Shown piece by piece: positions 45,550 through 57,500 of a DNA stretch of 64,000 nt. Origin of the DNA: Oikopleura dioica (taxonomy: Eukaryota > Chordata > Appendicularia > Copelata > Oikopleuridae); assembly GCA_907165135.1 (NCBI GenBank), contig OU015567.1, positions 5,833,001-5,897,000 of the forward strand. Reading direction: 5' to 3'. The notes under the pieces were generated by a model. The model was not told the origin of the DNA, did no database searches, and was given only the letters and a program-made list of their open reading frames with translations. Position numbers and translations under genes: made by a program. The stretch's first letter is position 1, and every line of letters begins with the position of its first letter.

Positions 45550-48500
45550 TTACTGAGGAAGTTCTCCATTGAGCTCTGGCATCACATAGCTGATGTCATC
45601 CCATGGGTGGCGGTAAAGACCTTGTTTGAGTCGCTTCTGATCCAAGTAATGGCCGATGAAGCCCATGCTTAAAACGGTTTTTAAACTTTCATAAGATCGC
45701 CCTGTCTGCTGATAGATTTATCGAGAAAGTGACTTTCAACTTTCAATAAAAAGTCAATTTCAATAATGACATGAGTCGTCTAAGAACCAGGTGACAATCC
45801 AGGAATTATGCGGATTTGGCCAGAAAAATCTAATTACCTTCGACCGAGAACGAAAACGCCGTTCAACGCGCCAATGTTGATGAACTCTTCGGCCTCTTCC
45901 TTGGTGAAGCAGCCGCACTGGCGCATTAAGTCGACGAAACATACAGCAATGCAGCCATCAACGTTAAGAATGAGATTGGGTTTCTAAAGCAGTGTTACTT
46001 TCAGGCTTTTCGGATCATTGTCGCTTTATCCCCATTAAAACTTTAAAGACTTTATTTCCCGTTAATATAAATATCGTCTGAAAAATAGTCGTAAGATGAA
46101 GACTCTTAGTGTGTTTGTATATTATTCAGCTTTTGTCTCGAAGCTTTTGAAATTGAGACGAAGTTAATACGATTTTCGTTTTATTTTATTAACTTGAACC
46201 TTTTTTTTTCAATAAAAAATAGCGATTTGTAATGAAATAAACGAACCTTGGCAGTGGTGACTTGTTCAACTTGAAGCGCATAATCGAGTAGAGGATGTGA
46301 CGGGAACGATTCCATCACGAATTTCTTGATGATTTCGACACGTTTGTCAGGATTATTAATCTAAAGAACGTCGGGTTAATTCTGTTTTACGCTGGAAATT
46401 TTAGCTTACCGATTTGACTCGGTGACCTATTCCCATAATCAGCTTGTGTTGTTTGCGCATGTCGGTGACAAACTCGTGCGGAAGCAGGTTAGAATCAAAT
46501 GCACGCGAAAATTGACGTGCGGCTTCGTCCAGAGCACCACCAAAACGGTCTCCCTAAGTGTTAAAATGTTAAATCGCAGCCTTTTAAAATCGCTAAACAA
46601 CGTCATTGCTTCTTTGAACTCGATAGAAAGGAGCGGGCTTTAATCCAAAGTGTCGATTAATTCGAAGATTCTCTTTTTTTTTAACAAAAAGCATCGTTAA
46701 AATCCCTTACAATCTCCGTAATCCAAGATCATCGGTTTTATAAGAAACGAATCTGAAACATAATGACTTCGATATTATCTATGACAATGTGCATATTTAT
46801 ACGAAATACCGCAGCTATTCAAAAAATGGGTACTTTACTACTAAGCAACGTACTAATCTGAAGTGCAGCTGAGTGTTTCGGGAATACCCTATTCAGCGAT
46901 TAAATACGGCAATTGCCAATAATTAGGACAGAGAAAATAAACGGGACCAATCTTTGATCAACCACAAGACGACCTCTGAAAAGTGTTAAAATAGCAGAAG
47001 TTAACTAGTTATAACTTATACATGCTTAAATATTTCATCCATTATCAATGGCGTTGATGAGTACACCAGTAGCGCTGGTGAACTGGTAGATGGCGCGTGA
47101 GTGCAAGATTTTCTCCGATTTAAAAAGCCCTGAAGGTCTCTTCCTTTCACCAAAAGAAAGAAGCAAAAAAGAATCAGTTTTCATAAGAATGAGGACCGCG
47201 ATATTTTTTACCATCACAGCCGTTTTCAGTGCTCGACTTTCAAAACGAGGCGGCGACGGGTTCAATCCTTGGAACTAGTGAGTACTCTACATTCATCAAT
47301 TGACGTCATAGACTTTAGAACATAAGATTTAGGCTTAAGATCAGTGAGTTCTGTGAACAATGAATGTGTTGCCACGGGGCAAACTTTCTCCCCATCGCTT
47401 GGTAGCCAAAATAGTACCAAAATACCGCGGTCCAGAGCTATGATTCTCCATTCTTTTAAAGATAAAGACCAGTAGAACGCAAAAATTCCCACTAAAACTC
47501 ATAACTAGTCGTGAAACCCGTCTTATGTAACAATTTTTCTTTCGAAACTCGTATAACCTTTTCCGAAAATCGGCAGATTTAGCGGTTCGGCACATGGTTT
47601 AGAATAGTTTCGGAGAACCTTTTCTCTCCCCGCCGCAGAAGGTTATCTAATAAGGACACTTAACCGAGTTGTCATTCGGACTTTTGGTAAGACAGGTGCT
47701 CCTAGCTGGCCCTTCTACGTTCCTAAGCCACTTAGAGATAGCCGACAGAGCTCAACCGCAAGAGCAGATACTAACACGGTTTTCTAGCGTTTACGAGGAT
47801 GAACCAACGAAGGACTTTTTATACGACTCGACGAATGGTGGCGACCAAAAAGCATCGTCTTTCAAACCTTATATGACGTTTTTGAATAACTGAAATACTC
47901 AAATAAAGCATAAAGAGTTCAAACCTTTTCCACTTTCTATAAAAAGCAGCTGATATGAGCCGATAGAACAAAGGATTTTCAAAAAGGGCGCTTAGGCTCT
48001 CGAGAGCACCGCGGGCGCTTATCACCTGCTGTATGCGTCAGCTGGACTAGTGGACGATTCGAGTAAAACCTCGAAGCACGGGCTAGCGGCCAAGTTAAAT
48101 CTGCCCTGCGGCTTTAGTTTACCAAAGTTAGACTCGCTGTTATTGCAACTAGACAAGAGATCCAAACATGCCAGAGATTCTTGAAATTGACGATGAAGAG
48201 GCAGAGCGAATGCAACAACAAGCTGCTAAGAAAAAGGCTGAGGAAGAGGCAGAGCACGCTCAAGGTACTCTATTTGAAGTTACCTCAAATAGACTCTGTT
48301 AGTTAACTCGTTTCAACTTTAATCCGAACACAAACGGCTTCTTGGAAGCATCCATACATATATTTAAAAATCTATAAAAGCTATTGATGAATGAATAAAT
48401 AATGCTATAAAAATGTGCTATAATCTTCATATAAGGAATCTCCTTAAAAAAACATTGGAATTGATTTTCATGAAAGGTAAAGCAAGTGCGCTCTAATGGA

Positions 48501-51500
48501 AAATAGACAAAGATAAGCTTCTGAGTTGAAGAGGATCGTTGTAATGCTATTACAGTAACGGTTTTACTACTGTCGTCATGGAATGACAGATGGAATGTTC
48601 CGCTCAGAATGAAGGATTAAAAAGTAATTAAGCGCTGAAGGATGCAGAAAGAAGACGAAAAGTCGACGACGAGAACAAAAAGCAAAAGGCAGCTCGAGCC
48701 GCTAGAGTCGAAGAAAAAAAGAAACAAACCGCCGAATTGATGAAGAAAATCGGTAAAGTCGATCTCGACGACGACGACAATCCCGACTTTCTATTCACGA
48801 TGCCAAAGGAAAACAAGGATGTGAATGTCAAAGATCTTGGCTACAAGATTTTCGTCGACGACGTCAAGGGACGAGGGATCCGGGCGACAAGAGACTTCAA
48901 AGTTGGAAACCTGGTGCTCAAGGCGGAACCATTCGCTTACGTCATCTTCGACCACATGTCCGAGCATGTTTGTCATCAATGCTTCAACATGGTCGTCCGA
49001 GATCGTCAAGGTCAACCGACAAGTCAGCTGCTTCGATGCTCGAGTTGCAAGTTCGCTCGATACTGTTCCCGCGAGTGTCAGAAAAAAGCCTGGCCTACTC
49101 ACAAAAAAGAGTGCATGGCGATCAAGGTCAGCAAACAATCAATGCATATCAAAACTATATAAAACCTGTATGAAACTTTTTTCACGAACAAATGGTAATC
49201 GGTGATTTAGCGAATCGCGCCGCGTACGGCATCGGATGAGGTTCGTATGGTGTCGCAAATTCTATGGAAACAAGCTGAGCGAGGCGACAAGCGAGCCAAA
49301 TCAGAGGAGTTATGCAGAGTCGAGGAGCTTTGCGATCATCTCAATGACATGTCCTTTGAGGACGTCCAAAAGGAACTGGTTTTATTCATTTAATAAAAAG
49401 TCGCTTGAAATTTACGAAAACACATCGTGAATTAACAAGGTTTAATTCACGACCGAATTACATTTACAATTTGCGATTTGCAATTACAAGAAACTCTAAT
49501 ATTAGAACTTGGCATAATAAACAGCTAACACCAAATTTAAATTAGCTTTCCTCGTAAGCCACGTTTGATGATCACAATTGGTAACTGACGTCAATTATTT
49601 GAAAAAATAGAAATAGACGGAATTCAAAATAGAACCAGAAAAAAGTTGGAGGAGCAGTCAAAAGAAATTGGCGACTACTTTGGCTACGAAAACCTGCCCG
49701 ATTCTGACGAGTACATCGATCATTTGTTTGGCATTGTTTCCTGTAACGGAATGTCAATAACCGATATGCGAGGTTTGCAATACCTCGGAGTTGCTATCCA
49801 CCCGACCTTGAACTTGATCAACCACGATTGCAACCCTAATGTTGTCGCCGTCTCCTGTGGCCCCAACATCTTCGTTAGAGCCATTAAGGTATTGACAAAT
49901 CCCTATTATTTATTAACTACATTGAACTAACCTCTGTTCACCGAAAAATCGGAGAATAAAAACTTAATTCTACTGCACTTAACACTGACCGCATTTAGCC
50001 AATTAAAGAAGGCGAGGAACTGTTCATTTCGTACATCGACACATCAGCTACGTCAGAAACCCGTAAGCAGATCTTGAAAGACCAGTACTACTTCGATTGC
50101 GGCTGCAAAATGTGCGAATGTGGCGACAAAGACGAACTCAAAAGTGCCTATGTGATGCCAAAAGAAGATGTTCCCGAAAAGCGCTCTACTTATATCGAGA
50201 AAAACACGGGTAAATTAATAACCACTTGTCGACCAATCTACAAAAAATATCAATTCCAGACATCATGTTGAAGAAAATCGAGAGTTCTAAAAAGGTACAA
50301 GCGTGGGAACGAGTCGCAGCTCAAGCCGGAGGATGTCTTTTGCAACAAGAAAATCTCTTCGACGACACGCATTTGAAAAAACTAACGATCTTGCAAACAT
50401 GCTCTGAAGTTTCAGGTACACCTTCCTTATTCAGCAGTCGCCTAACACATTTTTTGAAAGCCATTCTCAACCACTACGATGATGCTGCGCAATATGCAGA
50501 GCGAGTTCTTGCGGCTTACGAGCAAATTTACCCCGAATACTCTACACAGGTAAACTTGAACCTGATGAGAATATGTGCCGATAAATCTGAGTGGTCGTCA
50601 TTTGCCCAAGTCGTCATCTGCCCAAGTCGTCATCTGCCCAAGATCGTCATCTGCCCAACTTGGGCAAATGACGACCTGGGTGAATGACGATGTAATTGAA
50701 TTCAAAATTTAAGAAAAATGAAGCAAGATGAAAGTCTAACTGACATCTTGCAAAAAAGTACTCGCAGGAAGTTAGCGTTTTATCAGTTCAAATTCGACAG
50801 TTTTTGTTGAGAAAACAATCTCATCTGCTATAATCTGGGACTTTAGCACCGTATCGAAAAGCAAGGTGTTATGAGTTTTGCCAACGCGTATCCCCCTTTG
50901 CTGACTCTTAGCGCCGGAAAATGGTGCTAAAGTCGGTTTTGTGTTTAGTCTGAACTTTGGATGAAATTTTGTTTGAATTGATTGAATTTAAATGTTGAAG
51001 TGGAACCGAGGATACTCGGGCCGAGTAACCCGGCAGCCTAGTCTCGGCTCACATTTGAACTTGAGTGATAACTTTTGAAAAAGTAGAGAAAAGTTATGAA
51101 TCTCCTCCGGAAGCTAGCTCCAAGTTTTGACCATACTGTATGGTACAGTATTCAGGAGATTTTTTAAGAAGGACTTTCTCTCAGTCTTTTTCTGATCGAG
51201 GACTAATCGAGTAAATCTTTGCTATTAAAATATATCGACCGGACTTCCGGACTTTGACAGTGATGAGTCCGTTCCTGTGAAACATAGAAAAGCTTTTTTC
51301 AAATTCAATTGCAGATCGTCTTTCACCCAAGATCGTCATTTGCCCAAGTTGGGCAGATGACGACCTGGGCAGATGACGACTTGGGCAGATGACGACTTGG
51401 GCAAATGACGACCACTCGATAAGTCTGTCTATTATTAAGATCGGCATGCAAGCTTATCGACTTGGCGTGCACTACTGGCACTTGCAGCGAGTGGAGGATG

Positions 51501-54500
51501 CGATCAAGATGCTTGGCAGAGCGCTCAAGCATCTGGAGATCACGCACGGCCCCGAGCATGGAATGTACCAGGTACCTAATTGCTACTTAGTTCTTCAATC
51601 CTAATGAGCGGCGTAGGACGGCCTCGAAATGATGAAAACGTGTCTCCAGGAGCGTCAAATGGACAAAGCAACATTAATGCGAATTCGCGTCGCTCGAGAA
51701 CGAATGGGCCAGGGCAAAGAAATCGACATGGCTAACCACATTGGAAACGGACCGATCAACTGGACCAGCTCGAACGAATTAAGCTGGAAGGGAAAGAATT
51801 AAACGATTTGCTGTCTCTTATGAAAAAACTAGAATATCCAAAAAGGATTCTGTTCATACCCGTTTTAGATTAATATCAATATTACTACTGTACTTGTACC
51901 ACGTTGTTTCCTGTACAATACTTTGAAAGATCACTTATCTGCTACTATATCTTCTTGATAAATAAAAATATAGGTTTCTTAAAAATGCACGATGTCATTT
52001 TCTCTTCTATCTACTTACAATTGTTAACAAGCCACTTGTCAGCGATGACACCAAGTCTTTTCCGGCACGAGCGCAGACGATTGTATTGTGCGCTCCTGAA
52101 TTAAAAATTAATTGTCCCGGTACTACGAAGCTTCTAAATTTACCAGAAACGGCGGGGCCATGGTCGGCAGTCACCATCAAGCACATCTCGAGAAACTTGG
52201 CGGCGTAAGGAGGGAGGCGCTTTTGGAACCAAAGCAGCGACAGAACTCCGCCGATTCCCATGTCAGATTCGAACACCTTCGAAATTGGAACACCAGCGTA
52301 GGATAGCTCCTGTCCTCGTTCGTCCGAAACTGAGCTCATAAAGCTCGCGGGCTTCCTAATCAGCCCGAGTTCTCGAGCCCAGTTGTAGTCCATCGGCACT
52401 GTCGGCGGTGGAACTTCTTCTTCTTCGACGATGATTTCTTCTTCGACCAGTTTCTGGTAGGTTTCTTTGATCGCATCGCCGAGTCCATCGAATGAAGTCG
52501 GAACGCAAAAGCCCGCTTCTCTGAGTGCCTCGTTCTTGGCCACTGCAGTTTCGGCATTGGCATTTGCCGAAGCTCCAGCGTGGCCAAATTGAACATCGGA
52601 GCCGAATAATTTGGCGCACGTTCCGATGCACCAGGCGACCACGGGCTTCGTGATCAATCCGTTTTCCTTCGCTTTGATGATTTCGTATTCTTCCAAGCCG
52701 CCGATTTCGCCGAGGAGGACGAGGAGCTGCACTTTTGGCTCGTTGTGGTAGCGGATTAAATGGTCGAGGAAGGTGGAGCCGGGATAGCGATCGCCTCCGA
52801 TTGCGCATCCCTCGAACACGCCATTTGTCGCTCTGGAAATGATGTTGTTCAGCTCATTCGACATTCCCCCAGATCGAGAAACGTAAGCAACGCTTCCAGG
52901 TCGATAGAGCTTCGAGTCCAGGATGTTATCGAGCATTCCACCAGTGTTGCCAATTTTGAAGCAACCGGGCTTGATTCCACCCACTGTTGCGGGACCAATG
53001 ATGGTGACGCCGCGCTCTTTTGCCATTTTGTTGAGTAGTTTTGTCTTGTTCTCAGGAATGCCCTCAGCAATGGTGGCGATGGTACGAATTTGAGGGTATT
53101 TTAGAATGTCTGTGAAACGGTTGAACAATTTTTTAATTCGTCATTTTCAGATTTTTTAACCATGAAAAATTCAAATTCGCGGTTCTAATTGAGGTTATTG
53201 ATGATTTTTTCGATATTCTATTCACTGAATAGTATTCAGCCGGCCTTTAGTTGCTTCCTCGGCAGATCGAAGCGAAGCAAAATTGATAACAACATCAGCC
53301 TTAAAAATCCTGATGAGAATACATATTTCTGGATCGATTCCAAAAGGTAGTCGTTTATTAAACAACGGGCTTTAGGAGATAACGGGCATTACTGTAAAAA
53401 TGAGTAATATCGCTTCCTTCTGAATTAATATTAACACGTGCGCCGTAATGTGTACTGCCTAATGTTCTCCCTAGCGAGTTGCCAGGGCTTTATTTTGTTT
53501 TTTTTTTGTCATTTTTTCGAACCTTTGGAAAAGCGGCGATAGCATCGGACATGTTCTTGTAGACGGGAATCAGAATTTCTAAGAAGAAAAATTAATCAGG
53601 TCACTTTTAGAGAAAAAAAAAAGATTAAAGCTGCATGTAAGTCTAAAGATAAAAGAAAAGCTACATGAGAAAATACAAGATAAGCTTCTTTTTAAAATCA
53701 TCTGTCATTTTGTGGAAAAAGACCTACCTTTGTGGCCCCAGTAGAACTTCTGATTATGATCGCCGCTGAAATTAATAATTAAACGTTAGAAGACTCGCGC
53801 CTCAAAATTGGTAAAACGCATTTTCCAATAATACTTTAGTTAACTAGCTATTGAAAAAGTGTTATCGTCGATATTCAATTTTTAATCAATTTTTTTTCTC
53901 CTCTCTCAGATCTTGGCCGAAAATTAATTAGCGGAAAATAACGATGGGAAGATTACAAAGCTGCTGGTTTTAGACAAGAAAGAAAATGAAACTAGTTCAA
54001 AAGTTCGCGAAAGTCGAATAAATGGAAAGAAGAAAGAATGATTCCTGGTTAGATAACGAGGCCGCTGACTTAGAGAAATACCTTACAGAAATTCCTTCAG
54101 AGACTATTGCACAATGGCCTTATCAAGAAGTGGTGTTGTGGCAGTTGGTGCTGAGCAATCTTATCTTAGGAAAGGGGCCTTTCAATTTTCAAATTTACAA
54201 ATTATACAATGGAAGAGACCCATTTTAGTCGTAATATTCCTGTGCATCCTTTGCTACATGAGTTATTTTTTCGAAAAAGAACGCGCTTTCCAACGCCGAA
54301 AGCTTCACGAAACACTTCAAAGATTTCAAGACGAGTACTTTCCGCTCTCACGAAATGCTCTGGGTCCTCCGGAAGGTAATTTCCTAATTGTCCGTTTTCA
54401 AGAAAGTCAAGTTTCTCAACATATCGAAATTCAAGAGGAAAAAACCGTTTAGGAACGCTCTTGCGCAGAATTATTACCGAAGAGGGCAGCATTTATCGAA

Positions 54501-57500
54501 ACAACAATTCTGTTTCGATCGAAATGAATGCTACAAGAATGGAAAACCAGGCCGCGAATAGTAAGCTTGAAAACCTACCGCGTGGAAACAGGAACTCGTT
54601 AATTTTTAGAAAGATCCGAAAGTTTAGCACCTGCCTAAATCTTGTCTGTTTATAATTTTGACAAGATTCGCTCTTCTAACTTTATCCCGACTCGAGAGTC
54701 TTATTTCTGACTCATTAATTTTTGCTCGAATTTCGTTTCTTACTACAGTAAAATTACTGTTCAAAATCGAGAAGCCGCTTGCGGCTTCGAGCAAAGTAAG
54801 AAAGGAAAGCCGCGCTTCGCGCGGCTTAATTCTTCTCAAGCTCGAAGCCGCAAGCGGCTTCTCGATTTTGAACAGTAATTTTACTGTAGTAAGAAACGAA
54901 ATTCGAGCAAAAATTAATGAGTCAGGAATGAGAATCACGGTTATAATTTTAAAATTAAAAAAATGGTTCTAAAAAGAAATGAACGGGAAAAAAGCTACGA
55001 AGTGTGCGTGTAACGCTCGACTTACACGAATGGATAAACCGAGGCGACGACCGACGGTTTCTTTCTTCGACAAACAAAGTCAAAGTCGAGCATTCCCTGT
55101 ACAGCGCGATTCTGCAAGCCCCAGATGATCGCTTGCGTGTCTTTTGTAAATAAACTTTGCGCCTTGGAAACAGCTGTTTTCAACAAATCCTTGCTCGCTT
55201 CTGCTTTTCTTTCTTCCTGATCAGTTCCGGCGCGCGATCGGCTTTGAGGAGTTTGAGCTCCTGAACCAGCGGCGCCGCTGCCGAGAACGTTTGATGACGA
55301 TGTTGAGAGCAAGAAGTTGGCGGTGGTGCTCGCTCGCGATTGATTAGAACGCGAGGCGGTGGTGGTGGCACGTTGGCCAAGCGCCATCGCCACCACCGCT
55401 GTCATGTGCGTTTCGGGACCGAAAACGTGGAGGGGGACGCCCAGTGTGTCGCCCAGCTCTTTCATTACACGTAGACCTTCCTAAAAGTAAATTTTGCAGA
55501 AAATACTTCGAGAAATCTGATTTGATTTTCAGAAAATTCGCAACGAGAATCTAATTTTGCGATTTCTCCGAAGTAAATAAATTATTTTTCTTTATAAAAA
55601 AATTGAGAAGCCGCTTGCGGCTTCGAGTAACCAGTTTTAAAGCAGCGCGAAGCGCGGCTTTTGAACTTTTCCTCCTCGAAGCTCGCAAGCGGCTTCTCGA
55701 TCTTTTTATAAATTATTTTTAAGAAATCGAGAAACAACTCTCTAGAGGCGAGTGTTTTAATAATAAAATCATTGATTTTAATTAATTCTTCCGTGAATTG
55801 ATAAAACGCTTCATTTTTACTGCTTTTGAATTTTGAATTATGATTTACCTGGTAATTTGGACCACCTCTGCGGACGAAAATCTGAGTTTTATGCTCTTGA
55901 AGTTGGAGCTGGTATTCCTTGAGTGCTCTGACGATGCCCTTGAATGTGGCAGCGACGTTGGTGAAGTTGGCGATTCCGCCGCCGATGATGAGTTTTTTCC
56001 CATCTGGATGAGGATGTCTCGTGAGGAGGGAAAGAATGGTCCTGGCGTAGTCGTAAGTTTGCTGCTCGCTGGGCGCGCCAGAATATTCGCCGTAATTGGC
56101 GAGTTCCGAAGTTCCGCCGAGCTCGCAAATTGTGTCGCTAGAAAAACACCATAAGAAAATAGAACAGCATGTGATGTCTAATTTGAGAGGGCGAGAAATG
56201 GATGAGCTTCCATATCTTTCAATGATTAGCTGGATTCAACAACCGGTCGGTCGTCCAACGGTGTGGTAAATAAAACCGTGTGTCTTTGGCTTGTTCCGTC
56301 ATTCTTGCGGTTTATTGAGTCACTCAACACCCGGACAACGTGACCAAAAGCATGTTCCGAAAATGCCACCCGAAAATAACCTAGTTTTAATTTTCTAGCG
56401 CCGCGCTACTTCACCGAATTAGCTTTCGCAAGTCAATTCAATTACAACTAGACTCAACTGAAATCAAGGAAGACTACCAGTTTTTATAAAAAATAGCCTG
56501 GGGTTCTGGGCTCAGCAACCTTTGTAGAAAACCTGAGTCAGAGTTCTTAAAGACCCTGACTCAGGGATAACTGACAGCCGCGTAGCGGCTTTCTTGAAAA
56601 GAAGCCGCAAAACGGCTTCGCCAGAGTTTTGGTTCTATGCATTATTGGCAAATCATTTTTCATAACCCTGACTCAGGTTTTCTACACAGGTTCCGAACTT
56701 GGCCAAGGTAAAAATTAACACTGAAGCTAATTTGAAATACGTCTTGGAATAAATTCTGACCTGTAAATGACGGAAGCGCCGCCGCCAGCAACCATGGTCC
56801 AGATGTTGCCCTTTGGATTCAAGATCGTTAGCTTCATTGATGAGCCGGATTTAGCGTCGAGCTCGGCAATATACTTTTCCTCCGGAAAGGCATCACGTCC
56901 GAATGGGGGCGGAAAGGTTATCGAGCCCCATTCCCGCGAGCAAATGTACTCAGCGCACTGAAAATGTCAATTCAATAATTTTAATTAAAAAGTTAATTTT
57001 AAAAAATTTCTAGAACAATATGTTTACTAAAAAAATATTTTCAAAAATTTTCTTTTTAGTTGTAGTTGTGGGAAAAATAAAAAAATATTGAGTAAACAAT
57101 TTGTTCTAGAAATTTTTCCCAAAATTTGGGATTTCTGACCAATCAGATTCGAACATCGGGAGGCAGAATCCAATAAGAAGAATTCATGCTTGAATTAAGA
57201 TGAAAATCCATGACGAATTGCCCGTTTTCCCGGGCAGACTCACGAGTGAGCCATCAAACAGCCGATTAATGCGTTTCAAAGGTCGAAAAGATCAAACGAT
57301 TCGCCGCAAACGCTAAATTACCCAGGCCCGATCCCACGACTTCTGCCAACTTTTCAACACATCGTAATCGTAATAAGCTCAGCGTAATTTTATGTGTTCT
57401 CTTGTTGGAAGTTCACCCATCCCTGTTGAACTTTCATCATCATTCTAGTACCTGGTCAAGTTTGGCGGCCAAATCAAGGATGAAAACCTTCCCGTCTCGG

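Noticed and set aside
47220-47280. Possible tRNA (GGTTCAATCC T-loop-like motif)
   Set aside because: No matching acceptor stem or D and anticodon arms could be folded around it.
50589-51417. CRISPR-like array suggested by regularly repeated 16-bp units
   Set aside because: Units are contiguous without spacers, inverted at the two ends and bounded by a TSD; this is a transposon terminus in a eukaryotic genome.
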